Shown: positions 25,458 to 34,484, counted from the stretch's first letter. The stretch: DNA of 64,000 bases from Bacillus sp. OV322 (GCF_900112495.1 NZ_FOMA01000003.1:446003-510002), one strand, 5' to 3'. A program made the numbers and translations. The notes: a model not told the origin generated them from the sequence alone.

Positions 25458-27707
25458 ATGATAAAAAAGAAATCACTTTCAGAGTTAATTGAAGAACTAA
25501 GACATAATGAAAATATTATAAATTGGCATGAAATCGAGCCGCAGGAAGCGAAAAGCCGGCCGATGCCAGAAAGTATAGACAGCAGAATCAAGAAGGCCCT
25601 GCAAAAGAGGGGAATCAGCGAATTATACAGCCACCAGCATACTGCATATGAAACATTGCAAAAGGGCGAAAATATTGTAGCTGTAACTCCAACGGCATCA
25701 GGAAAAACACTTTGCTATAATCTGCCTGTCCTGCAGTCCATTGCGGACAATGATGCAAATAGGGCATTATATATATTCCCGACTAAAGCACTGGCACAGG
25801 ATCAGAAAAGCGAGCTGAATGAGATTATTGATGAAATGGGAATAGACATAAAAAGCTACACCTATGACGGCGACACTTCTCCTGCTATCAGGCAGGCTGT
25901 CAGGAAGGCAGGGCATATTGTCATTACTAATCCTGATATGCTTCATTCTGCTATCCTCCCGCATCACACAAAATGGGTAAGTCTTTTTGAAAACCTGAAG
26001 TACATTGTGATAGACGAGCTTCATACGTACCGGGGAGTTTTTGGCAGCCATGTAGCAAATGTGATACGCAGGCTGAAAAGAATATGCAGCTTTTATGGCA
26101 GCAGCCCCATTTTCATTTGCACATCCGCTACAATAGCAAACCCGAAGGAACTTGCCGAACAGCTGACAGGAAATCCTATGAGGCTGATAGACGATAATGG
26201 TGCTCCAAGAGGAAGAAAGCATTTCGTGTTTTATAATCCTCCTGTGGTCAATAAGCCATTAAATATTCGGAGAAGTGCTACGGCAGAAGTTAACAATCTG
26301 GCAAAAACCTTTTTGAAAAATAAAATACAGACGATTGTTTTCGCCAGAAGCAGGGTGCGCGTCGAAATTATTTTAAGCCATATACAGGAGCTGGTTAAGG
26401 ACCAGCTCGGCTCAAAATCCATTAGAGGATACCGCGGAGGCTATCTTCCGAAGCAGCGGCGAGAAATTGAACGCGGTTTAAGGGATGGGGAAATCCTTGG
26501 CGTCGTCAGCACAAATGCACTGGAATTAGGAGTCGACATCGGTCAGCTTCAGGTTTGTGTTATGACAGGTTATCCGGGAAGCGTCGCCAGCACATGGCAG
26601 CAGGCTGGCCGTGCAGGAAGGCGCCACGGTGAAGCTCTTATTTTGATGGTCGCGGGCTCATCGCCCATTGACCAGTATATTGTACAAAATCCGGAATACT
26701 TTTTTGACCGGTCGCCAGAATCAGCAAGAATCAATCCGGAAAACCTGATTATTTTAGTAGATCATCTAAAATGCGCCGCATATGAACTTCCTTTTAAAGA
26801 AGGCGAGGAATTTGGGCCATTGGATGTAGCTGACATTCTGGAATACCTTGTTGAAGAGAGAGTTCTTCACCATAATGGCGAAGCCTTTTACTGGGCTAAC
26901 CAGTCTTTCCCTGCATCAAATATCAGTCTGCGTTCAGCATCACAGGAAAATGTTGTGATCATAGACCGGTCGGTAACGAATGATGTGAAAATTATTGGTG
27001 AAATGGACCGTTTCAGTGCCATGACATTATTGCATGATGAAGCCATATATTTGCACGAGGGCATCCAATACCAGGTGGAAAAGCTGGACTGGGATCATAA
27101 AAAAGCCTATGTAACAGAAGTGGACGTAGAATACTATACAGATGCTAATCTGGCGGTTCAGCTAAAGGTCCTGGAAATTGACAAAACGGTTCAAAGGGAA
27201 AAAACGGCAGTCCATTATGGTGATGTAACGGTAAATGCCATGCCGACCATTTTTAAAAAAATCAAGCTTACCACCTTCGAGAATATTGGGTCTGGTCCAA
27301 TTTCCCTGCCGGAGGAGGAGCTGCATACGAGCGCAGCATGGCTTGAGCTTGAGGAAATTGATCCTGGATTAGGCGAAAAAACCATGGAACAGCTCCTGCT
27401 AGGAATTTCAAATGTTCTTAGGCACGTTGTACCCATCCATGTCATGTGCGACCGGAATGACATTCATGTTGTCTCACAGATTAAAGCTTCCCACAGCCAA
27501 TTGCCGACCATTTTTTTGTATGATCATTATCCCGGAGGCATTGGACTTGCAGAAGACGTGTACAAGCGTTTTGACGAAATAAAAGCCGCTGCTAAGAATT
27601 TAATTGTAAATTGCCCATGTAATGACGGGTGTCCGTCATGCATCGGAACGGAAATTGAAGGGATCGCTGCAAAGAAAAAGAGCATTCAGCTTCTGGATGC
27701 TTTTTAG
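25458..27707 (+). CDS. mrfA: Mitomycin repair helicase MrfA (YprA)
   Basis: Superfamily 2 DEAD/DEAH helicase with C-terminal DUF1998 zinc domain, 749 residues as in B. subtilis. Walker A TPTASGKT (about 77-84), motif II IDELHTY near 186 (DELH variant), motif III CTSATIANP, motif VI QQAGRAGRRH. Zinc cysteines CPCNDGCPSC lie near 719-728. In B. subtilis MrfA and MrfB act in a UvrABC-independent excision of mitomycin C adducts. GAGGTGG precedes the ATG; mrfB follows after 36 bases. Confidence 0.93.
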   Translation: MIKKKSLSELIEELRHNENIINWHEIEPQEAKSRPMPESIDSRIKKALQKRGISELYSHQHTAYETLQKGENIVAVTPTASGKTLCYNLPVLQSIADNDANRALYIFPTKALAQDQKSELNEIIDEMGIDIKSYTYDGDTSPAIRQAVRKAGHIVITNPDMLHSAILPHHTKWVSLFENLKYIVIDELHTYRGVFGSHVANVIRRLKRICSFYGSSPIFICTSATIANPKELAEQLTGNPMRLIDDNGAPRGRKHFVFYNPPVVNKPLNIRRSATAEVNNLAKTFLKNKIQTIVFARSRVRVEIILSHIQELVKDQLGSKSIRGYRGGYLPKQRREIERGLRDGEILGVVSTNALELGVDIGQLQVCVMTGYPGSVASTWQQAGRAGRRHGEALILMVAGSSPIDQYIVQNPEYFFDRSPESARINPENLIILVDHLKCAAYELPFKEGEEFGPLDVADILEYLVEERVLHHNGEAFYWANQSFPASNISLRSASQENVVIIDRSVTNDVKIIGEMDRFSAMTLLHDEAIYLHEGIQYQVEKLDWDHKKAYVTEVDVEYYTDANLAVQLKVLEIDKTVQREKTAVHYGDVTVNAMPTIFKKIKLTTFENIGSGPISLPEEELHTSAAWLELEEIDPGLGEKTMEQLLLGISNVLRHVVPIHVMCDRNDIHVVSQIKASHSQLPTIFLYDHYPGGIGLAEDVYKRFDEIKAAAKNLIVNCPCNDGCPSCIGTEIEGIAAKKKSIQLLDAF

Positions 27708-27743
27708 TGAGAGTGCAGCCTTCCCGCTTAAGAGGTGATAAGC

Positions 27744-29018
27744 ATGAACCTTAAAAATAAATTGAATATGATGAAGAGCCATTTGAACCTGGAACAAAAT
27801 CAAAATCAGGAAGTGCATAGCGAAAAAAGGATTCAGACGCAATTGCTCCCGGAAAATGCAGATATTCCATTTTTGGAAAAATGGAAGAATAACAGCACAG
27901 AGCTTTATACATTGGACGGAAATTACTGCTTTATCCGTGAAGTCAGGTATCCGCTAACCCATAAACATGGCAACTGGACCTTCATCGAACTGGAAAGCGT
28001 AATAAAAGAATGGAATTCCAGTGTTTTGGAACATCCGCTTTCAACAAAGGGTTTAAGTATGGAGGATTTGTTTTTCTTTGATACAGAAACAACAGGCCTT
28101 GGGGGAGGTGCCGGCAATACCATTTTCCTTCTGGGATATGCCTATATCAGGGACAACGAAGTAATCGTGCGCCAGCATATACTGCCTGAGCCCGGAAGCG
28201 AAATACCGCTGTATAACAGCTTCCTTGAAAATATCAATTATGAAACCCTTGTTACGTATAATGGCAAAGCTTTTGACTGGCCGCAGTTGAAAACCAGGCA
28301 CACGCTGATCAGGGAGCACGTTCCAAAGCTTCCCGAATTTGGACATTTCGATTTGTACCATGCTTCCAGAAGGCTTTGGAAAAATAAACTGGAAAGAGTC
28401 AAGCTATCTGCAGTAGAAACAGAAATCCTTGGATTTGAGCGGGAAAACGACATACCAGGATACCTGGCTCCCATGATTTATTTTGATTTTGTTGAAAGAA
28501 AAGACCCTGATATCTTATTCGGGATTATGAAGCATAATGAACTGGACGTGCTTTCTCTTATTACGCTTTATATTCAATTGTCCCGCCAGATCCTGCAATT
28601 GGACGGGTATGGCGAGGAATCACTTGAAATTGCACGCTGGCTCGATCATCTTGGTGAAAAGAAAGACGCTCTCCAAACGTATCAGCAGGTGATTGAAAAA
28701 GGAAGCAATGAGGAACGGATTACAGCCCAGCATGCGATTGCCTATCAGGAAAAAAGAAAGAAAAGCTATGACTCGGCTTTTAAAAAGTGGTCTGAGGTTG
28801 CCCTAAAGGGAAAAACGCGGCAAAAAATAGAAGCTGCCATTGAATGCTCGAAGCTTCTGGAACATCAGTTCAAAAATCCTGCCGAAGCAATAGGCTTTGC
28901 TGAATTGGCGCTGAAAGCTTTGAAGGAAGCAGCTGATATCAAAATGGAAGCTGTCCACCGTGCCAAAATTGAAAAAAGGCTGGACAGGCTGAATAAAAAA
29001 CGTCAGCTATCTTCCTGA
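27744..29018 (+). CDS. mrfB: Mitomycin repair exonuclease MrfB (YprB)
   Basis: DEDDh-type exonuclease with C-terminal TPR-like helices. FFDTETTGLGGGAGNTIFLLG holds the first catalytic Asp/Glu pair (about residue 113), VTYNGKAFDWPQLKTR the second, and MKHNELDVLSL the last. GTG at 27735 is part of the ribosome binding site AGAGGTGA; ATG at 27744 is the likely start, giving 424 residues. Works with MrfA in mitomycin C repair; same order as yprA-yprB. Confidence 0.92.
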   Translation: MNLKNKLNMMKSHLNLEQNQNQEVHSEKRIQTQLLPENADIPFLEKWKNNSTELYTLDGNYCFIREVRYPLTHKHGNWTFIELESVIKEWNSSVLEHPLSTKGLSMEDLFFFDTETTGLGGGAGNTIFLLGYAYIRDNEVIVRQHILPEPGSEIPLYNSFLENINYETLVTYNGKAFDWPQLKTRHTLIREHVPKLPEFGHFDLYHASRRLWKNKLERVKLSAVETEILGFERENDIPGYLAPMIYFDFVERKDPDILFGIMKHNELDVLSLITLYIQLSRQILQLDGYGEESLEIARWLDHLGEKKDALQTYQQVIEKGSNEERITAQHAIAYQEKRKKSYDSAFKKWSEVALKGKTRQKIEAAIECSKLLEHQFKNPAEAIGFAELALKALKEAADIKMEAVHRAKIEKRLDRLNKKRQLSS

Positions 29019-29049
29019 ACTGCATGTCATAATCTCCATCTTTTTTATT

Positions 29050-29095
29050 TAAAAAGCGGATGCTGCCCAAAAGCTGATCCGCTCTTTTTTATGTT
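29050..29095 (+). terminator. Terminator of mrfA-mrfB
   Basis: AGCGGAT / ATCCGCT stem with a loop of about 16 bases, then CTTTTTT. Confidence 0.75.
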
Positions 29096-29217
29096 CCCCG
29101 CTTATGAAAAATTTTCCTGATATTTCGCCTGATATTTTTGTTGAAGGCGCTTAATAATATGTGTAAAATGGAAAATTGTATGGTATATAAAATACTAAAA
29201 TATAAGGACGGAAAAAC

Positions 29218-29313
29218 ATGTACAAAGCTATTTTGGTTTTATTTTTTGTTGTAATCTGTCTGACAGCAATCGTCTTTTCATCGATGAAAGACAGCTTTTA
29301 TTCCTTTTTATAA
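29218..29313 (+). CDS. 31-residue single-pass membrane peptide
   Basis: Begins MYKAILVLFFVVICLTAIVF and ends with a short polar tail MKDSFYSFL. One hydrophobic helix (about 4-20). AAGGACGG is eight bases before the ATG and the spacing is good. Lies alone between mrfB and cotD with its own A+T-rich upstream region (TATATAAAATAC). Not recognised; small size means chance ORF cannot be ruled out, but the ribosome binding site and membrane profile support it. Confidence 0.55.
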   Translation: MYKAILVLFFVVICLTAIVFSSMKDSFYSFL

Positions 29314-29400
29314 ATTATTAGGTTTTTGACCAGTTCAGATGTACCCCTTTTCTCATAGTCTGTTATTGTAAACGAATTAAGACGAAAGGGGAAAAGATAT

Positions 29401-29871
29401 ATGAGTTTTTTCAATCGAAATAGCGGCGCTAACAAACCGTTCAAGGGTGCACCGTACGGTCCAGGCCCAATGGGACCTCAAGCAGTAAGCCCGGCCGAAT
29501 ATGGCCCAGGCCCAATGATGCCCGGCCCGATGAGCCCAGGAGGTATGGGAGCTGGCCCAATGGGACCGCAGGCAGTAAGCCCGGCTGGATATGGCCCAGG
29601 CCCAATGGGACCTCAAGCGGTGAGCCCGGCTAATATTGGACCATCTAATGTACAGCCGCCAATTGTCTCACCAACACAGAACTTTGTTAACACAAATGTT
29701 TATAAAACAATTGTGCCGCACATTCATCCAAGCCACACTACAACGGTTAACAAGCATGTTTTCCAGCATCAGCACTATTTCCCGCATACGGCTTCAGTAG
29801 TAAACGAATGCTATAACCAGCAAATGATCTGCGGCAATCCGTGCCCGCCGCCACGTCCATTTGGCTGCTAA
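29401..29871 (+). CDS. cotD: CotD-like inner spore coat protein with Gly/Pro repeat extension
   Basis: 156 residues. The C-terminal part, YKTIVPHIHPSHTTTVNKHV and FQHQHYFPHTASVVNE, matches the His-rich CotD of B. subtilis, and the place before ypsA agrees. Unlike the 75-residue B. subtilis protein it carries an N-terminal domain with three imperfect copies of YGPGPMGPQAVSPA and a spaced MPGPMSPGGMG variant. It ends with cysteines (CGNPCPPPRPFGC) that could be cross-linked in the coat. ATG has AAAGGGGAAAAG upstream. Probably under late mother-cell control, but no SigK promoter is clear. Confidence 0.85.
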   Translation: MSFFNRNSGANKPFKGAPYGPGPMGPQAVSPAEYGPGPMMPGPMSPGGMGAGPMGPQAVSPAGYGPGPMGPQAVSPANIGPSNVQPPIVSPTQNFVNTNVYKTIVPHIHPSHTTTVNKHVFQHQHYFPHTASVVNECYNQQMICGNPCPPPRPFGC

Positions 29872-29903
29872 TGCTGCAAGGGCTTAAATGCCCTTGTTTC
29901 TTT
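29871..29903 (+). terminator. Short terminator after cotD
   Basis: GCAAGGGC / GCCCTTG with a six-base loop and a T-rich tail, overlapping the upstream part of the ypsA leader. Confidence 0.55.
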
Positions 29904-29920
29904 TGATAGGGGGGATTCCG

Positions 29921-30469
29921 GTGAATGTATTATACATAACAGGCTATAAGCCGTTTGAATATGGAATTTTTAAAAATGATCATGAAGGTGTAAAATATAT
30001 AAAGAAAGCAATTATGAATCGATTGCTACCCCTCGCAGATGAAGGCCTGGAATGGGTGATTATTTCCGGAACACTCGGAACCGAGCTGTGGGCAGCAGAA
30101 GTTGTCTTTGAACTGCAGAAGGAGTATGAAAATCTAAAACTGGGTGTTATTACACCTTTTTTAAAGCAAGAAGATAAGTGGAATGAAAAGAACCAGGAAT
30201 ATTACGGACAAATATTATCGAAAGCTGATTTTGTTGACAGCATATACAGGACAGAATATGAAGGTCCGCAGCAGCTCAAGGCGAAAAATCTGTTTATGGT
30301 AAGAAAAAGTGAGGGCATGCTGATTATTTATGATGAAGAAAGAGACGGTTCCCCTAAGTACGCCTTTCAGGAAGCGAGAAAGCATCAGGATGCCAGCGGC
30401 TATGAAATTATCCAGCTCACGTTTGACGATCTGCAGCAGGCGGCAGAGGAATTAAACTGGAATGAGTGA
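29921..30469 (+). CDS. ypsA: SLOG-fold protein YpsA (DUF1273)
   Basis: 182 residues of the YspA/YpsA-like SLOG (nucleotide- or sugar-binding Rossmann) family: VLYITGYKPFEYGIF at the start, WVIISGTLGTELWAAE with the Gly/Glu pocket, and GVITPF. A TTG at 29888 would add 11 residues, but GTG at 29921 has AGGGGGG eight bases upstream and matches the B. subtilis start. YpsA is linked to cell division and oxidative stress in B. subtilis and lies beside gpsB in both genomes, supporting a division link. Confidence 0.9.
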   Translation: MNVLYITGYKPFEYGIFKNDHEGVKYIKKAIMNRLLPLADEGLEWVIISGTLGTELWAAEVVFELQKEYENLKLGVITPFLKQEDKWNEKNQEYYGQILSKADFVDSIYRTEYEGPQQLKAKNLFMVRKSEGMLIIYDEERDGSPKYAFQEARKHQDASGYEIIQLTFDDLQQAAEELNWNE

Positions 30470-30579
30470 TTTTCTGCGAACATTTTGGGAAGAATTAGAG
30501 AAGTATCGTTGACAAATCATAAGAGATTTGAAAAAATAATAAAAAGTCGATGTATGGCGAAAGTATTGAGGTGATTCTA

Positions 30580-30894
30580 ATGCTGTCTGATAAGATAAAG
30601 CTGACTGCAAAGGATATATTGGAGAAAGATTTTAAAACAGCAATGAGAGGTTATAAGCCTGAAGATGTGGATCAATTCCTGGACATGATCATAAAAGATT
30701 ATGAAATGTTCTATCAGGAAATTGAAGATTTAAAACAGGAAAATGCCAAACTGAAAAAACAGGCCGATGATGTTACAAGGCGGCAGCCGGCACAGGCATC
30801 TGCAGGTGCTGCTCCAGGGACAACCAATTTCGATATCCTAAAACGGTTATCCAATCTGGAAAAACATGTATTTGGAAGCAAGCTTTACGAATAA
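30580..30894 (+). CDS. gpsB: Cell cycle protein GpsB
   Basis: DivIVA-like coiled-coil protein that moves PBP1 (the ponA product also in this window) between side wall and septum. N-terminal DivIVA-type domain [26 protein letters not shown] (Arg-rich loop and membrane-proximal binding groove), coiled coil about 32-70, Gln/Ala/Pro linker, and the conserved C-terminal [22 protein letters not shown]. The ATG at 30580 has GAGGTGA upstream; the frame start at 30550 is not supported. 104 residues. Confidence 0.95.
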   Translation: MLSDKIKLTAKDILEKDFKTAMRGYKPEDVDQFLDMIIKDYEMFYQEIEDLKQENAKLKKQADDVTRRQPAQASAGAAPGTTNFDILKRLSNLEKHVFGSKLYE

Positions 30895-30921
30895 TTCTTT
30901 TTTTTGAGGAATTATTTTTTA
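30887..30921 (+). terminator. Terminator of gpsB
   Basis: AATAATTC / GGAATTATT A+T-rich stem with T-rich loop and T run. Confidence 0.55.
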
Positions 30922-30928
30922 TTTACCA

Positions 30929-30957
30929 TTGATGTTCGCATTTTTAATTGCTATAAT
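30929..30957 (+). promoter_or_regulatory. Promoter of rnpB
   Basis: TTGATG (30929-30934), 17-base spacer, TATAAT (30952-30957), with the predicted start at about 30964, which coincides with the 5' end of the RNA. Confidence 0.85.
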
Positions 30958-30964
30958 GATTTCT

Positions 30965-31368
30965 GTTATGTTAAACGTTCGGGTAATTGCTGCAGCATGT
31001 AATGCTGTAGAGGAAAGTCCATGCTCGCACAGGCTGAGATGCCTGTAGTGTTCGTGCCTGGTGAAAAAATAAGCCAGGGCAGCAGGCAACTGCTGACGGC
31101 CGGGAAAATGCCTAAGTTCCTTGGAATATGGCATGAATACCTATAAAAGTGCCACAGTGACGTAGCCTTTCCAGAAATGGAAAGGGTGGAACGAGGTAAA
31201 CCCCACGAGCGAGAAACCCAAATTATGGTAGGGGCGCTTTCTTTCTTGGAAATGAACGAGGAGAAGGACAGAAGCGCATGCTTCTGTAGATAGATGATTA
31301 CCGCCGAAGTACGAGACGAAGGTCGCTTGCAGTACTGAGGAACAAAACATGGCTTACAGAACGTTTTC
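30965..31368 (+). ncRNA. rnpB: RNase P RNA, type B
   Basis: Catalytic RNA of RNase P that matures tRNA 5' ends. Recognised by blocks conserved in Bacillus type B RNAs: GTTCGGGTAATTGCTGCAG, GAGGAAAGTCCATGCTCGCA (P4 and CR-I), GTGCCACAGTGACG, GTGGAACGAGGTAAACCCC, GCGAGAAACCCAAATT, AGATAGATGATTACCGCC and the 3' block AACAAAACATGGCTTACAGA. About 404 bases, expected size. The ends are set by comparison with the known B. subtilis RNA and may be off by a few bases. Between gpsB and rlmL, the conserved place. Confidence 0.97.
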
Positions 31369-31386
31369 ATATCAAAACAATGAATA

Positions 31387-31422
31387 TTAACTCTCCTTGG
31401 TGCAAGGAGGGTTTTTGTTTTG
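31387..31422 (+). terminator. Terminator of rnpB
   Basis: CTCCTTG / CAAGGAG with a three-base loop and GGTTTTTG tail. Confidence 0.8.
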
Positions 31423-31576
31423 CTGTCTGCTGCATGAGGATATATAAAAGATGTTCGATACATAATTGCTGGCTTGAAACAGCATGGTTAAGACTCCAAA
31501 AAGGATATACTATGATATATGACAATATAGGCTGGAAAATGGATAGGAATATTTATTAAAGAGAGAAGGTGCTGAA

Positions 31577-32731
31577 ATGAAACAATACGATATTATCGCG
31601 ACTTCAGCAATGGGCCTGGAATCAGTTGTGGCAAAAGAAGTCCGGGATCTTGGCTATGATTGCCAGGTGGAAAACGGGAAAATCATGTACAAGGGTGATG
31701 CTAAGACGATTGCACGCTCAAACATGTGGCTGCGAAGTGCAGACCGCGTTAAAATTAAGGTTGGAGAGTTTAAAGCCACATCTTTTGATGAATTATTTGA
31801 GAAAACAAAGGCTTTAAGATGGGAAGACTTTCTGACTGCTGATGCCGAATTCCCAGTCAGCGGAAAATCCGTAAAATCGGCGCTGTACAGTGTCCCGGAT
31901 TGCCAGGCAATCGTGAAAAAGGCCATTGTCGAAAGAATGAAGAAGCAATATAATCATGTTTCATGGTTTGAAGAAAATGGCCCATTATATAAGATTGAAG
32001 TTAGCATACATAAAGATATTGCGGTCATCACACTCGACACAAGCGGTGCTGGATTGCATAAACGCGGCTACAGATCAGGACAGGGGGAAGCCCCTCTTAA
32101 AGAAACCCTTGCTGCTGCATTAATCATGCTGACCAACTGGAACCCAGATAAGCCTTTCATAGATCCATTCTGCGGTTCGGGAACGATCCCTATAGAAGCG
32201 GCCATGATCGGGCAAAATATCGCACCTGGCTTCAACAGGGAGTTTGTATCTGAAGAGTGGCCGATTTTTGGGGCTGAGGTATGGGAAGAAGCAAGGCAGG
32301 AAGCGGAAGATCTTGCAAAGTATGATCAGCACCTTGATATTTCGGGATACGACATTGACCATAAAATGGTGGAAATAGCCAAGGTAAACAGCTTTGAAGC
32401 AGGATTTGCCGATTTGATTTCTTTCAAACAAATGCAGGTAAGAGACCTTACAACTAAAAAGGAATTTGGTGTAATTGTCGGAAATCCTCCTTACGGCGAA
32501 AGGATCGGGGAACAAAGGGCTGTTGAACAAATGTACAAAGAAATGGGACAGGCTCTTTCTAAGCTTGATACTTGGTCCATTTATATGATTACTTCGCATC
32601 CTGATTTTGAAAAGTTTTATGGTAAGCAGGCAACAAAAAAACGCAAGCTTTTCAATGGATTCATCCGGACAGACTATTATCAGTATTGGGGAAAGCGCCC
32701 TTCTAGAAAATCCGGTATTGATAAGGCTTAA
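31577..32731 (+). CDS. rlmL: THUMP-domain 23S rRNA guanine-N2 methyltransferase RlmL-type (YpsC)
   Basis: N-terminal THUMP region (about 45-160), then a class I SAM methyltransferase with DPFCGSGTIPIEAA (about 196-209, SAM loop) and NPPYGERIG (about 304-312, N6/N2-methyltransferase NPPY motif). 384 residues matches the single-domain YpsC of B. subtilis. Predicted to methylate 23S rRNA (m2G2445 site by family assignment). AGAGAAGG precedes the ATG. The last 70 bases of the gene recur in diverged form at 34775-34834, beyond the decayed island (see findings). Confidence 0.9.
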   Translation: MKQYDIIATSAMGLESVVAKEVRDLGYDCQVENGKIMYKGDAKTIARSNMWLRSADRVKIKVGEFKATSFDELFEKTKALRWEDFLTADAEFPVSGKSVKSALYSVPDCQAIVKKAIVERMKKQYNHVSWFEENGPLYKIEVSIHKDIAVITLDTSGAGLHKRGYRSGQGEAPLKETLAAALIMLTNWNPDKPFIDPFCGSGTIPIEAAMIGQNIAPGFNREFVSEEWPIFGAEVWEEARQEAEDLAKYDQHLDISGYDIDHKMVEIAKVNSFEAGFADLISFKQMQVRDLTTKKEFGVIVGNPPYGERIGEQRAVEQMYKEMGQALSKLDTWSIYMITSHPDFEKFYGKQATKKRKLFNGFIRTDYYQYWGKRPSRKSGIDKA

Positions 32732-32773
32732 GGAAACAAAAAGCATTCTGCAGCCGGCTATTGGCAATATTTT

Positions 32774-32810
32774 GTTGACCACACTCTTTAATAGGGATGT
32801 GGTTTTTTGT
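32774..32810 (+). terminator. Terminator of rlmL
   Basis: ACCACA...TGTGGT stem (ACCACACTCT / GGGATGTGGT) followed by TTTTTTG. Confidence 0.75.
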
Positions 32811-33156
32811 TGCTTAAATTGCTATAAAGCACTATGTGAAAGAAAAAAAATTCAGGAATCTATCAGAATACACTTAAGATATTTATTCAAGTAACTTAAG
32901 GATGTTTTTAAATAACTGTCTGCACTGGGCCGTCCGGGATGTGCATATAAATGGAGGGGAAATCCCAGTGATAAAAAGAAAAGGGGTTTGGGTAGTTACA
33001 TCGATGGGTAGGTCTTAGGTATGCTAAAGGTGAATATACCATGGAAAGATATAGTAAAAATGAATGAGGTGATGGTTCGATATAGTTGTTTGAATAAAAG
33101 GCCCGGGCTGTGTTAGCTGTTCCAGTACATACATAAGCTAACGGGAAATTGCTGAC

Positions 33157-33375
33157 TGGCTGCTTCCAGTGCAGGCGGCGGCTCCGTCCCAGGGGGTGTA
33201 GCCAAGGCGGCGCTGGCAGAGGATGTAGTATCCGGTATTTTCGGCTTACCATGGATCAATCTGAACATGAAGGAAACTGTCTGAGAATCTGCAGGAAGTG
33301 CAGGCGGACTTAAGGGCCTTGCTTGTGGTGTCAAGGGCGGTATCGGTTTTGAACGGCAGAAAATAAGGAATTAAT
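33157..33375 (+). pseudogene. Decayed coding remnant upstream of the DUF4176 gene
   Basis: One frame reads GGGSVPGGVAKAALAEDV then GIFGLPWINLNMKETV, a TGA, and ESAGSAGGLKGLACGVKGG in the same frame up to a TAA. Start codon and ribosome binding site are missing, a stop sits in the middle, and there is a TGA right upstream. Its place before a DUF4176 gene suggests the remains of a secreted LXG/WXG-type substrate or toxin, but I do not recognise the family. The preceding 32.81-33.15 kb has no supportable gene. Confidence 0.35.
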
Positions 33376-33401
33376 TTAAGCATGAGAGGAGCACTTGGAT
33401 C

Positions 33402-33707
33402 ATGGCAAAGGATTTTAATTCATTAGAAATTGAAATTGGGGAAGAACTTCTTCCGATAGGAAGTGTCGTCGAGACAGAGATTGTCCCCCAGGCATTGATG
33501 ATTTACGGAAGGAAGCAGCAGAAGGCAGACAAGAAGACAGTCTGGGATTATGTGGCATGCCCGTACCCTCAGGGACATATAGGCGAAGAAACCAATGTAT
33601 TCTTGAATCATAGCCAGATTGGCAGAGCTGTCTTCAAGGGTCTTGAGACGGAAGGCGAAAAGGCACTGAGACAGCAGCTTAATGCCCTTTTTAACAAATC
33701 AAGATGA
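33402..33707 (+). CDS. DUF4176-like type VII secretion-associated protein
   Basis: 101 residues with the DUF4176 pattern: EELLPIGSVV then LMIYGRKQQK, VWDYVACPYPQGHIG and FLNHSQIGRAVFKG. DUF4176 proteins are found in type VII secretion (ESX/LXG) toxin loci of Bacillota; their role is not fixed. GAGGAG lies about ten bases before the ATG. It overlaps the next gene by ATGA (4 bases), so the pair keeps operon organisation although neighbours are broken. Confidence 0.65.
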   Translation: MAKDFNSLEIEIGEELLPIGSVVETEIVPQALMIYGRKQQKADKKTVWDYVACPYPQGHIGEETNVFLNHSQIGRAVFKGLETEGEKALRQQLNALFNKSR

Positions 33708-34045
33708 ATGCATTTGTTCAATGGTTTATAGAACCATATACTACAGCTGCATCAGAAATGAGGCTTCTGGCCGGCCGGAAGAGACAGGGCGGGACCGATG
33801 AAGAAAAGCAGCGAATTGGACAGCTGATCACATTTAACTTGGCATTTATAATCTTATTTTCTATTTTCCTGGCAGCTGCCATCATTTATCCGGTCATATC
33901 CCTCGTTATGGGGAATTGGTACGGATTTGGCATCTGGATAATTTCCATCCCCATGATGCTTCTCGCAAAGACGGTCTACAAGAACAGATATTTACCGAGA
34001 AGGGACGCTTTCATCAAAGGTGCCCCCGATTTGATGAACCGTTAG
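33704..34045 (+). CDS. Small two-helix membrane protein of the decayed T7SS-like island
   Basis: 113 residues: a polar N-terminus (MNAFVQWFIEPYTTAASEM), two adjacent membrane helices (about 46-70 and 73-92) and a basic tail (KTVYKNRYLPRRDAFIKG). Translationally coupled to the DUF4176 gene. No enzymatic motif. Similar small membrane proteins accompany DUF4176 and LXG genes in Bacillus; the exact family is not recognised. The reading frame appears intact, but the gene may be losing function because the lipoprotein gene just behind it is broken. Confidence 0.6.
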   Translation: MNAFVQWFIEPYTTAASEMRLLAGRKRQGGTDEEKQRIGQLITFNLAFIILFSIFLAAAIIYPVISLVMGNWYGFGIWIISIPMMLLAKTVYKNRYLPRRDAFIKGAPDLMNR

Positions 34046-34058
34046 CAGGAGCCGGAAA

Positions 34059-34481
34059 AAACTACTCAGCGAAAAATTTATCGTCGGCCTGCTGCTTGCA
34101 GGATGCAGCAGTGCAGGGCCGGCTTCTGAAAATAAAAAAGAACTGACTAAAAGAAAAAACAGGAAATCTTCCTTGAATTCGTCAATAAAGATACAAAGAA
34201 GGCGTCCGATTATGAAGTAGAGGCGTTTCAATCCCTCGGATCAGTATCCGGTAAAAACTGCACAGATGATAAAACCCTCTATAATAAGTTTGTAAACAAA
34301 ACCATGCCTGCTTATAAAAAGGCCGTCGATTCAGCGTTTCTGAAACCTTCTATAAAGCTCTTGAGCTCGAGAAAAAAGCACTGGAAAAAAGTGAAAAGAA
34401 ATCATCGAAGAGTATTATAAGGATATGGAAATATCATCTGTAATTACAAGTTTGATTATAAGCCTAGGAAATCACAGCCAT
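34059..34481 (+). pseudogene. Broken lipoprotein gene
   Basis: The start region reads KKLLSEKFIVGLLLAGCSS, a signal peptide with lipobox LLAGC, but the ATG is missing before AAAAAACTACTC. The frame then changes: EIFLEFVNKDTKKASDYEVEA, QSLGSVSGKNCTDDKTLYNK and FVNKTMPAYKKAVD in a second frame, VSETFYKALELEKKALEKSEK in a third, and EEYYKDMEIS after one more shift. At least three frameshifts and no start, so it is dead. It was probably an accessory lipoprotein coupled to the two genes before it. Confidence 0.75.
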
Positions 34482-34484
34482 AAA

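Noticed and set aside
32908..33252. 114-residue minus-strand frame with Pro/His-rich text
   Set aside because: No start signal, no conserved look, and it overlaps the decayed plus-strand remnant.
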